Source of the DNA: Oscillospiraceae bacterium
GTDB lineage: Bacteria; Bacillota; Clostridia; Oscillospirales; CAG-272
Assembly (NCBI GenBank): GCA_015064685.1
Contig: SVRT01000002.1
Location: 90,768 to 154,767, forward strand
DNA: 64,000 nt
Direction of reading: 5' to 3'
Under the pieces are notes generated by a model. The model ran no database searches, was not told the origin of the DNA, and saw only the letters and a program-made list of their open reading frames with translations. A program made the position numbers and the translations under genes. Below are positions 1 through 8,791 of the stretch, piece by piece; the stretch's first letter is position 1, and each line of letters opens with the position of its first letter.

Positions 1-327
1 GAAATCGAAGATAAGGCAATCAATTCCATTTACAGTGTTTGTGCCTACAGAAGAGAGAACAGCGTCTTGTGTGCCGAATATATAGCTGTCACTCGGCGAA
101 GTCCACACGAGAAGCTTAACGTCATCCTGACCGCCTATATTGCCTACAGATACAGCGTATTTTAAATAAATTGACTCGCTGAATGAAAGGTTTGTGGCAA
201 CGATATCCAGTTGCGGTTCTGCAGACCTTGATGAATCTATGGCTAATGCAGAGAAAACAATGACCAATGAAATCATCAAAAGAATCAAGGCAACTGAAAA
301 CATTCGACCATAATTTTGTTTTGTCAT
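1..327 (-). CDS. Partial secreted/surface protein (N-terminus only, runs off the left edge)
   Basis: Reverse-strand open frame from ATG at 327 to the edge: MTKQNYGRMFSVALILLMISLVIVFSALAIDSSRSAEPQLDIVATNLSFSESIYLKYAVSVGN...; signal peptide-like start, no stop in window, absent from ORF track. Confidence 0.75.
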   Translation of the reverse strand, partial: MTKQNYGRMFSVALILLMISLVIVFSALAIDSSRSAEPQLDIVATNLSFSESIYLKYAVSVGNIGGQDDVKLLVWTSPSDSYIFGTQDAVLSSVGTNTVNGIDCLIFDF

Positions 328-357
328 TATTCGCACCTCATCAATAAAAAGCGTTTA

Positions 358-501
358 TTACTCGGTATCCCATTCGCCCATATTGGGGTCTGAATGGGAT
401 GCTGTAATTATGTCATCGGCTGTTACAGACATAGCGTCTATTTTGGGTTCTTCATATGGTACTTTGTTTTTTTGTTCGATAGCTTCGCAAAATAAAAACA
501 T
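358..501 (-). CDS. Small peptide of 47 aa (MFLFCEAIEQKNKVPYEEPKIDAMSVTADDIITASHSDPNMGEWDTE)
   Basis: Complete reverse-strand ORF with an AGGAAA purine stretch just upstream; shorter than the ORF-track cut-off; resembles short (K)YExPxIxxxxxxxxDIITAS peptides known in Bacillota. Confidence 0.6.
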   Translation of the reverse strand: MFLFCEAIEQKNKVPYEEPKIDAMSVTADDIITASHSDPNMGEWDTE

Positions 502-771
502 ATTTTTTTCCTTTCGGCGCCATAAGCGTTTAATTTTCTTTTTACATTATACAAGATATCAGTTTAAAAGTCAATATATATTTTGTATTTTAATTGGCTT
601 AGAAAAAAAGTGGGAAAAAAACTGCTTAGTTTTCGAAAATATTAATTAAAATTTTACAATTGATATATTTTGAAAAAACTCTTGTTTTTTGTCAGAAACT
701 GTGTTATACTTATGATGCCTATGTGAAAATATAAATAAAATGGAACTTTAGTGCTATTTTTGCATTAAAAT

Positions 772-1545
772 ATGGGGTTTTATATGAATTTCGATCTGCA
801 AAAAGCGAGTTTGTCTAAAAGACTTTCTGCTTTCCTTATCGACTTTTTGATTTTCTGTCTTGTGGCTTTGGCTATTGCTCCGATAATATCCAATTTGGTT
901 GGTTACAATGCTAAGCTCAATGAGTTCAAGTCGTTTTATGACAAATATGAAGAGATTTACGGTATAGATACCAATATTTCAGCTGAGGAATACAATGCGC
1001 TTTCCGATGCTGATAAAATAAAATTCGATCAGGCAACTGCTGCTATCAATAGCGATAAAGAGATGCTCGATATGTACGCAGACCTCATCAGCTTGATCCT
1101 TCTGGTTATCTCGATTTCGATTTTACTTTCATTTATTATATTGGAGGTCGTTATACCTCTGATTTTTAAGAACGGTCAGACGCTCGGTAAAAAGATATTC
1201 GGAATAGCTGTTATGAGAACCGACGGTGTCAGGATCACACCTTTCCAGGTTTGTGTCAGAGCTATACTCGGTAAATTTACCGTTGAAACAATGTTCCCGC
1301 TGTTTTTGCTTCTCTTCGTATCCTTGGATATGATGGGGCTGATCGGCTTCTTGGTTATCGGTGCTTTGCTGATCCTCCAGATAGTTGTGATGATCGCTAC
1401 CAAAACGAATTCAATGATACACGATCTGTTTGCAGTTACCGTAACAGTTGATCTAACCAGCCAAACAATTTTTAATACCGTTGACGATCTCATCGAATAT
1501 AAGAAGAGAATTGCCGAGGAAAAGGCTAACGAAAAGCCTTACTGA
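772..1545 (+). CDS. RDD family membrane protein
   Basis: KASLSKRLSAFLIDFLIF start, FKNGQTLGKKIFGIAVMRTDG motif, several TM segments; start may be 784. Confidence 0.8.
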   Translation: MGFYMNFDLQKASLSKRLSAFLIDFLIFCLVALAIAPIISNLVGYNAKLNEFKSFYDKYEEIYGIDTNISAEEYNALSDADKIKFDQATAAINSDKEMLDMYADLISLILLVISISILLSFIILEVVIPLIFKNGQTLGKKIFGIAVMRTDGVRITPFQVCVRAILGKFTVETMFPLFLLLFVSLDMMGLIGFLVIGALLILQIVVMIATKTNSMIHDLFAVTVTVDLTSQTIFNTVDDLIEYKKRIAEEKANEKPY

Positions 1546-1624
1546 TACTCTTGTCAAAAAATAAAAAAACATATATACATATACCGCGAAAATCTTACGG
1601 TATATGAAACTTTCAGGAGGTTAT

Positions 1625-2728
1625 ATGAAAGTCGAACTGCAAAATCTAACAAAGATCTTCCCCAGCCGAAACAAAAAGTCGGGTGAGGAAGTGGTGGCGG
1701 TAAACGATTTTACCTTCACCATCCCCGACGGCAAGCTCGTCGGACTTCTCGGCCCCTCAGGCTGTGGAAAGAGTACCACTCTCTATATGATCAGTGGACT
1801 CCAGAAACCCTCTTCGGGCAAGATCTTCTTTGGAGAAGAGGATGTTACCGATCTTTCTCCAGAAAACAGAGGCGTAGGTCTCGTTTTCCAGAACTACGCG
1901 CTTTATCCTCATCTTACAGTTAAGCAGAACATTTTGTTCCCGCTTCAGAACCTCAGAGGAGCTGATAAGCTCGCTAAGGAAGAGATGCAGGAAAGAGCAC
2001 TCGAGGCAGCACGTCTCGTTCAGATCGACGAGCTTATGGACAGAAAGCCCAGCGAGCTCTCCGGCGGTCAGCAGCAGAGAGTTGCAATCGCACGTGCGCT
2101 TGTAAAGATGCCTCGCGTTCTTCTTCTCGATGAGCCTCTTTCCAACCTCGATGCTCGTCTCCGTCTTCAGACTCGTGAAGAGATCAGAAGAATCCAGAAG
2201 GAGACCGGTATCACCACTGTATTCGTAACACACGACCAGGAAGAGGCAATGTCTATTTCCGATATGATCGTTGTTATGAAGCTCGGTATTCTTCAGCAGA
2301 TCGGAAAGCCCCAGGAGATCTATGACGATCCTACCAATTTGTTCGTTGCAAAGTTCTTGGGAACACCTCCTATCAACGTATTCAAGGGCACAGTTAAGGA
2401 CGGTCAGCTTTACCTTGGTGATGCTGCTGTTCTCGACGTTAACGGCGTAGAGGATCAGGACGTTACTGTTGGTATCCGTCCCGAAGGATTTATTCCGGAT
2501 GCAAACGGAAAGCTCGTTTGCAAGCTCAACAACGTTGAGGTAATGGGACGTGACGTAAGCGTTGTCGCAGAGCATCCCGCATCTCTCAATCCTGTTGTTC
2601 GCTCCATTATCAACGCAGATTATGCTATCGATAACTCCGCTGAAACTGTTAGCTATACCCTTAAGCCTCACAAGGTATTCCTCTTTAACAGTGAAACTGA
2701 AGAAAGAATTCGTTACGAGGTGAAATAA
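1625..2728 (+). CDS. Carbohydrate ABC transporter ATP-binding protein (MalK/UgpC type)
   Basis: Walker A GPSGCGKST, signature LSGGQQQR, Walker B VLLLDEP; AGGAGG just upstream of ATG 1625 (track start 1604 is less likely). Confidence 0.9.
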   Translation: MKVELQNLTKIFPSRNKKSGEEVVAVNDFTFTIPDGKLVGLLGPSGCGKSTTLYMISGLQKPSSGKIFFGEEDVTDLSPENRGVGLVFQNYALYPHLTVKQNILFPLQNLRGADKLAKEEMQERALEAARLVQIDELMDRKPSELSGGQQQRVAIARALVKMPRVLLLDEPLSNLDARLRLQTREEIRRIQKETGITTVFVTHDQEEAMSISDMIVVMKLGILQQIGKPQEIYDDPTNLFVAKFLGTPPINVFKGTVKDGQLYLGDAAVLDVNGVEDQDVTVGIRPEGFIPDANGKLVCKLNNVEVMGRDVSVVAEHPASLNPVVRSIINADYAIDNSAETVSYTLKPHKVFLFNSETEERIRYEVK

Positions 2729-4569
2729 TGGTTGACAGTAAACATCAATGGAAAGCTTGGATATATCTGTTGCCGGCTATCATACTGCTCCTCATATTCA
2801 CAGTATGGCCCATTATCAACACGGTAGTTACAGCGTTCATATATGATGTAGAGTTCAACTTAGCTGCCATTCAGGTTGAAGAGACAGAAGACGGATGCCG
2901 CTTCTACCGTGCAGACGAAAAGGGCAACAAGTACTACATCAACGCCTCGAAAAATGACAAGGGCGCTATTGAATTGCAGTATTCATCCAAGGCTGATAGC
3001 TTATTCGTTTATAACGAGGAGCTTGGCGTTTGGACGACCGCTGTCGGTGAAAAGACATATTTCCTTGGCGCAGATAAGGAATCCGACCTCAACGTCATCG
3101 AGCTTACAGAAGACGTTGCTAATAAAATTGGAAACTCAATTTATCCCGCAGGCATATTTGCAGACGTTCCCAACAATCTTATTACGAAGGATTTTGTTTC
3201 CAAAACCGGATATAAGATGGGTGTTTTCAAAGGCTTGCCTGAGGCATACGTTTACGTTAATAACGTAACAAGTGACGGCTATATCAACGTAACCAATATA
3301 CTTGATGATGCCGCAAAGATCTGGCCTGAGACCGTTAAGGTAGACGGCGTGCGCGGATATAAGCTCTACGTTGAAGATGCAGAGCTCGTTAAGCATTACC
3401 TTACCGTTGTCGCGAGCGATGACGGCAAGCTTGAGCTTCAGTATGCTGACACAACAGAGAACATCTTCATTTACAATAAGGAAAGCAAGGCATGGACTTG
3501 CACTATTGAGGATGCTGTGTATTATCTTGCTCTCGACAGTGAGACAAACCACCTCGGTCTTTTCACGCTTGCTGACGTCGCTCAGGAGGGTATGCCCTCT
3601 CCCGTTACGTTCTATATGCACAGAGGTACTGCTTCCGAGGCAAAGGAGGTCTCCTCCCTTATTCAGGATAACGCATACCGTATAGGTGCCCACCGTAACG
3701 CAAATGGTACGCAGACATACCTCTCTGATTCTGCCTCTGAAAATGCAGGATTGAGACTCACAACAAGTGTTTCAGGTGACGCTGTATCAAAGGTTGGTAT
3801 GCATAACTTCGTTAAGGTCCTGACCGATGAGGGAAGTGACTTTATGGTTTGCTTGAAGAATACACTTATTCTTACAGTCATCACCGTACCGATCTCCACA
3901 ATACTCGCGCTTCTTATCGCGGTTGCGCTTAACTCGATCAAGCCTCTTCAGAAGCTCCTTCAGACTATCTTCTTCCTTCCTTACGTAACAAACTCCATTG
4001 CTATAGGAATGGTATTCGCGGCAATGTTTAATATCGTAGGATTGAACTCGGCTAATGAGTCTGTCGGTATCATAAATAACATTCTCGGTGTCTTTGGCAT
4101 TGAGCGTGTTAACTGGATCAACCAGGGTGCTCCCGCATGGGCAAGCTTTACCGCGCTGATCATTTACATTGTTTGGAATGCGCTTCCTTTCAAGATCCTC
4201 ATTCTTCTTGGAGGACTTCAGAGTATCAACAAGCAGTATTACGATGCTGCGAAGGTTGACGGCACACCCAAGTGGCGTGTTCTTCTCAGAATTACAGTTC
4301 CGCTCCTTTCTCCTATGCTTACCTACACGGTAATTACCAGCTTTATCGGCGGATTCAAGGAATATTCCAGCGTCGTCGGTATCTTTGGTGATGGAAGAGC
4401 AGTTCCCGGCGGTGCAAATATGAATACCATCGTCGGACACATTCAGGATCATCTTACTATTACCCGTGACTACGGTCTTGCAGGTGCAGCTGCGCTGATG
4501 CTCTTTGCGATCATCTTCGTTGTTACCATGATCAACCTCTGGGTAAGTAAGAAGAATACTCATTATTAA
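2728..4569 (+). CDS. MalF-type sugar ABC permease with a ~310 aa insert between TM1 and the core
   Basis: TM1 WIYLLPAIILLLIFTVWPIINTVVTAF, then a soluble beta-rich insert, then permease core with EAA-like motif YYDAAKVDGTPKWRVLLRITVPLLSP. Confidence 0.9.
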   Translation: MVDSKHQWKAWIYLLPAIILLLIFTVWPIINTVVTAFIYDVEFNLAAIQVEETEDGCRFYRADEKGNKYYINASKNDKGAIELQYSSKADSLFVYNEELGVWTTAVGEKTYFLGADKESDLNVIELTEDVANKIGNSIYPAGIFADVPNNLITKDFVSKTGYKMGVFKGLPEAYVYVNNVTSDGYINVTNILDDAAKIWPETVKVDGVRGYKLYVEDAELVKHYLTVVASDDGKLELQYADTTENIFIYNKESKAWTCTIEDAVYYLALDSETNHLGLFTLADVAQEGMPSPVTFYMHRGTASEAKEVSSLIQDNAYRIGAHRNANGTQTYLSDSASENAGLRLTTSVSGDAVSKVGMHNFVKVLTDEGSDFMVCLKNTLILTVITVPISTILALLIAVALNSIKPLQKLLQTIFFLPYVTNSIAIGMVFAAMFNIVGLNSANESVGIINNILGVFGIERVNWINQGAPAWASFTALIIYIVWNALPFKILILLGGLQSINKQYYDAAKVDGTPKWRVLLRITVPLLSPMLTYTVITSFIGGFKEYSSVVGIFGDGRAVPGGANMNTIVGHIQDHLTITRDYGLAGAAALMLFAIIFVVTMINLWVSKKNTHY

Positions 4570-4586
4570 GAAAGGAGGAAACAGAC

Positions 4587-5633
4587 ATGAAAAACAATGC
4601 ACAAGTTAAAGAAAAGTCAAAGGGAATGCAGGCACGTGATATTCAGCAGGTCGCTACTTCTCAGAAGTGGAGAAAAGTACTGTCGAACGTTATTACATAT
4701 ACCTTCCTTGGTATAATGGCTCTTATCGTGCTTTTCCCGTTCTACTTCATGATCATTTCCTCTTTGAAGTCGTTGGATGAGTATAGACTTCCTGTTCCCA
4801 CGCTTATTCCTCAGTCCTGGAAATTCCAGAACTATACGGATATCCTTATCCCCCGCGAGTGGGCTCTCGAAAACGGACTGGGTCATCTTATTTCCGCAGA
4901 TGCCGCAAGTAACGATTTCGACCTTTTCACCCTTCTCAGAAACACAATGTTTGTAGGAATTGTTTCTACTATTCTTTCTTTGGTTATTACAGTTCTTTCC
5001 GCATTCGCTTTCGCAAGATTGAAGTTTAAAGGTAAAAACGCTCTCTTTGCAGCTCTCCTCGGAACAATGATGATTCCCGGTGAGCTCTTCACGATCACAA
5101 ACTACGCAACCGTTATGACTAAGGACGGTTGGTTCCCGACGTTCTTTAATAACCTCGGAAATATGTTTGGTCTGTTTGGTGAAGATTTCCGTATTCCTAT
5201 GATGGATGCAAGCTATGCAGCCCTCATAGTTCCGTTCCTTGTAAGTATCTTCTACATATATCTGTTAAGACAGAATTTCCTGCAGATACCCAATGAGCTT
5301 TACCTCGCCGCTAAGGTCGACGGAACAAGTGATTTCAAGTATCTTTGCAAGGTTATGATTCCCTTGGCACTCCCCACTATCATTTCTATTACTATCTTGA
5401 AGATGATGGGTGCTTGGAACTCGTATATGTGGCCTCGACTCGTTGCAAACGATGAGGCTCACCGTCTTATCACAAACGGATTGCGTAATGCCTTCAACGA
5501 CGTATCGGGTAACACCGACTATCCCCGCCAGATGGCAGCAGTCGCGCTTGTTTCGCTCCCGCTCTTCCTTGTATTTATCTTCTTGAGAAAGTACATTATG
5601 AAGGGTGTAAGCCGTAGCGGTATCAAGGGTTAA
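4587..5633 (+). CDS. MalG-type sugar ABC permease
   Basis: EAA-like motif LYLAAKVDGTSDFKYLCKVMIPLALP, six-TM pattern, AAAGGAGG upstream. Confidence 0.92.
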   Translation: MKNNAQVKEKSKGMQARDIQQVATSQKWRKVLSNVITYTFLGIMALIVLFPFYFMIISSLKSLDEYRLPVPTLIPQSWKFQNYTDILIPREWALENGLGHLISADAASNDFDLFTLLRNTMFVGIVSTILSLVITVLSAFAFARLKFKGKNALFAALLGTMMIPGELFTITNYATVMTKDGWFPTFFNNLGNMFGLFGEDFRIPMMDASYAALIVPFLVSIFYIYLLRQNFLQIPNELYLAAKVDGTSDFKYLCKVMIPLALPTIISITILKMMGAWNSYMWPRLVANDEAHRLITNGLRNAFNDVSGNTDYPRQMAAVALVSLPLFLVFIFLRKYIMKGVSRSGIKG

Positions 5634-5702
5634 TCGCTTTTACATTTTTGTAAGGCTTAACACAAATAAAAAAAACAAACAAAAAAATGGAGGAAAAACA
5701 CC

Positions 5703-7256
5703 ATGAAAAAGATTCTTGCATTCATTTTGTTGTTCGCTCTTACTGTAGGTTGTTTCGTTTTTGTCGGATGTGACGTTAACGTTAACGTTAATGACGACGA
5801 AAAGGGTACAAGCGCTGAAACAGACGCTCCCGCTGAAACAAACAAGGGTAACACAGGCGATGACAACATCAAGGAAACCACCGGCGGTTCCGATGTAACT
5901 CCCGAGGAAACCGATCCTGATAACGGCGACGATGACCTTGAGAGTGATGAGGAAGGTTACGACGGAAGCGCAGTAACCGTTGTATTCTATCACACAATGG
6001 GTAGCAACCTGTCTGACGTTCTCAATATCTATATTGCAGAATTCAACAAGCTTTACCCCAACATTACCATCGAGCACCAGCAGGTGGGTGGTTATGACGA
6101 CGTTCGTGAGCAGATCAGTACTGAGATCACAGTTGGTAACCAGCCCAACATCGCGTACTGCTATCCCGACCACGTTGCTATGTACAACGTAACTAAGGCA
6201 GTTGTTCCGCTTGATTCTCTCATTGATAGCCTTGCTATCGTTGAACGTGCTGACGGAACTGAGGAGATGATGGGTCTTTCTCAGAAGCAGATCGATGATT
6301 TCATCGAGGGTTACTATAACGAAGGTAAGCAGTTTGGCGACGGTAAGATGTACACACTTCCTCTCTCCAAGTCAACTGAGGTTCTTTACTACAATAAGAC
6401 ATTCTTTGATCAGCACAATCTCACTCTCCCCACAACATGGGATGAGATGAAAGCTCTTTGCGCTAAGATCAAGGAGATCGATCCTAACTGCATTCCTCTC
6501 GGATATGACAGTGAGTCCAACTGGTTCATCACAATGTGCGAGCAGTACGGTACACCTTACACAAGTGCAACCGGCGAGCACTTCCTCTTCAATACTCCTG
6601 AAAACGTTGCATTCGTAAAGGAATTCAAGAGCTGGTACGATAAGGGCTACTTCACAACTCAGGAGCTCTTCGGTGCATACACATCCGGACTCTTTGTTTC
6701 TGAGACAAGCCCCAAGAGCTACATGTCCATCGGTTCTTCCGCAGGTGCAACTCACCAGCGTCCTACAAAGGGTAACGATGGTAAGTACCCCTTCGAGGTA
6801 GGTATCGCAACTATTCCTCAGGTTAATCCCGAAGATCCTAAGGTTATTTCTCAGGGACCCTCTCTCTGCATCTTTGATAAGGAAAACAAGCAGGAAGTTT
6901 ACGCTTCTTGGCTCTTCATGAAGTTCCTTACAACTAACATTGACTTCCAGGCAGAGTTCTCAATGGTTTCCGGTTACGTTCCTGTTCTTAAGTCCGTTGC
7001 AGAGCACGAGTACTACAAGAGCGCATTCCTTGATAAGGCAGACGGCGGCGACTATATCGCAGCTCTCTCTGCAAAGGTTTGCTTGTCTCAGGTAGATGCA
7101 TACTACACATCTCCCGCATTCAACGGTTCTTCCGTTGCTCGTGACCAGGTTGGTCTTCTTATGCAGAACTGCTTCGTATTCACAGGCGATAACATCGACG
7201 AGCAGATCCAGAAGGCATTCGAGGATGCTGTTGCTAAGTGCAAGTACCTCTCTTAA
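5703..7256 (+). CDS. Extracellular solute-binding lipoprotein (family 1 type)
   Basis: Lipobox VGC, acidic linker, AVTVVFYHTMGSNLSDVLNIYIAEFNKLYPNITIE; downstream of two permeases. Confidence 0.9.
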   Translation: MKKILAFILLFALTVGCFVFVGCDVNVNVNDDEKGTSAETDAPAETNKGNTGDDNIKETTGGSDVTPEETDPDNGDDDLESDEEGYDGSAVTVVFYHTMGSNLSDVLNIYIAEFNKLYPNITIEHQQVGGYDDVREQISTEITVGNQPNIAYCYPDHVAMYNVTKAVVPLDSLIDSLAIVERADGTEEMMGLSQKQIDDFIEGYYNEGKQFGDGKMYTLPLSKSTEVLYYNKTFFDQHNLTLPTTWDEMKALCAKIKEIDPNCIPLGYDSESNWFITMCEQYGTPYTSATGEHFLFNTPENVAFVKEFKSWYDKGYFTTQELFGAYTSGLFVSETSPKSYMSIGSSAGATHQRPTKGNDGKYPFEVGIATIPQVNPEDPKVISQGPSLCIFDKENKQEVYASWLFMKFLTTNIDFQAEFSMVSGYVPVLKSVAEHEYYKSAFLDKADGGDYIAALSAKVCLSQVDAYYTSPAFNGSSVARDQVGLLMQNCFVFTGDNIDEQIQKAFEDAVAKCKYLS

Positions 7257-7281
7257 TCTGATTACTTTTTACAGGTAATAT

Positions 7282-8757
7282 ATGAATAGTTTTAAGAAAA
7301 TTCTAGCTGTTGTAATGCTGGCATGCATCCTTCTCGGATGCATGGCAGCATGCGACACAAAAAAAGAAAATGATGGCGATAAGGAATCCCAGAAGATAGA
7401 ATCTACTGAGACCGAAAGCACACAGGGCACAGAAGTGCCCGAAACAGAAGGAGCTTCTGATCCCGAGAGCGAGTCAGCAAATGAGACCGATCCCGAGACA
7501 GATCCCGAAACAGAAGAGCCTGAATTCGTCGACTATGCCGACGAGCTCAAGCTTGATATGAATTCAGATACATTTAAGCAGACTGTTACAGTCAAGTCTT
7601 TTATTGACGGTGACACAACACACTTCAACGTTCCCACTTCCGTTATTGACACGGGTGTTCTCAAGGCAAGATATCTCGGTATCAACACCCCTGAGTCCAC
7701 CGGTAAGATAGAAGAGTGGGGAAAAGCCGCTTCTAACTTCACCAAGGAGAAGCTTTCATCCGCAACGTCGATCATAGTTGAATCCGACAATGCAAATCTG
7801 AATGCTGACTCCACCGGTGACAGATATCTCCTTTGGGTATGGTACAAGCCCGCAGGCTCTGATGAATACCGTAACCTTAATATCGAGATATTGCAGAACG
7901 GTCTTGCTATTGCATCGAATTCCGCTAACAACCGTTACGGAACAACATGTATGGCAGCTATTAACCAGGCAAAAGCATTCAAGATGGCTGTTTATTCCGG
8001 GCAGAAGGATCCCGATTTCTATTACGGCGAAGCTCAGGTCATTACTCTTAAGGAGTTGCGTTGCAATATCGAAGAGTACAACGGTACCAAGGTTGCGTTC
8101 ACAGGTATCATTACTGTGAACTATAACAACGGTGTTTACGTTGAGAGCTTTGACGAGGAGACAGGCATTTGGTATGGTATCTACGTATATTACGGATTCG
8201 GTATGAGTGGATCCGCGCTTGAGATCCTTACCGAAGGTAATGAGTCAAGAATCGTTGGAACCGTATCCTACTACGAAACCGGTGGAACGTATCAGGTTTC
8301 AGGACTTACGTACCGTGTAATGAATCCCGATGATCCGTCCAACATCAAGAAGCTTAGCGATGGACATTCTCCCGTATATCTCCCGACCACTCCCGACCGT
8401 TTTGTTAACGGAAAGGTTGACATTACTTTCACTGATGACGAGGAAACACAGACAACCGAAACATATAATTATGCTGAGGTCGCTATCAACTCCTCGATCA
8501 GCATGGAAGGTCTCAAGGTCAAGAGCGTATACACAACTACAACTGAGTCTAGCTACGGTGCAATGACTCTTACGTGTGAGGCGAACGGCGTTACAGTTGA
8601 CGTCCGCACAGACGTTTTCCGTGATGAGAACGGTGAATTGATAACTGCTGATTACTACCAGGGTAAAACCATTAACGTAAAGGGAATTATCGATTATTTC
8701 TCCGGAAATCATCAGATCAAGGTATTCTTACCTGAACATATTACAATAGTGGAATAA
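7282..8757 (+). CDS. SNase-like (thermonuclease) lipoprotein with C-terminal OB-like domains
   Basis: Lipobox LGCMAAC; VKSFIDGDTTHFNVP, KARYLGINTPES, STGDRYLLWVWYK, NLNIEILQNGLAIA match the staphylococcal nuclease fold. Confidence 0.82.
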   Translation: MNSFKKILAVVMLACILLGCMAACDTKKENDGDKESQKIESTETESTQGTEVPETEGASDPESESANETDPETDPETEEPEFVDYADELKLDMNSDTFKQTVTVKSFIDGDTTHFNVPTSVIDTGVLKARYLGINTPESTGKIEEWGKAASNFTKEKLSSATSIIVESDNANLNADSTGDRYLLWVWYKPAGSDEYRNLNIEILQNGLAIASNSANNRYGTTCMAAINQAKAFKMAVYSGQKDPDFYYGEAQVITLKELRCNIEEYNGTKVAFTGIITVNYNNGVYVESFDEETGIWYGIYVYYGFGMSGSALEILTEGNESRIVGTVSYYETGGTYQVSGLTYRVMNPDDPSNIKKLSDGHSPVYLPTTPDRFVNGKVDITFTDDEETQTTETYNYAEVAINSSISMEGLKVKSVYTTTTESSYGAMTLTCEANGVTVDVRTDVFRDENGELITADYYQGKTINVKGIIDYFSGNHQIKVFLPEHITIVE

Positions 8758-8791
8758 AAATTTTATAAAAAAATAAAATAAAGGAGTCACT

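Noticed and set aside
383-649. 88-aa plus-strand ORF
   Set aside because: Overlaps the better-supported minus-strand peptide gene and an AT-rich intergenic region.
1757-2671. 304-aa antisense ORF inside the MalK-type gene
   Set aside because: Mirror of a well-supported coding frame; no recognisable domain or RBS.
5774-5794. gttaacgttaacgttaa tandem motif
   Set aside because: Simple codon repeat (VNVNVN) just after the lipobox of the SBP; not evidence of an operator.
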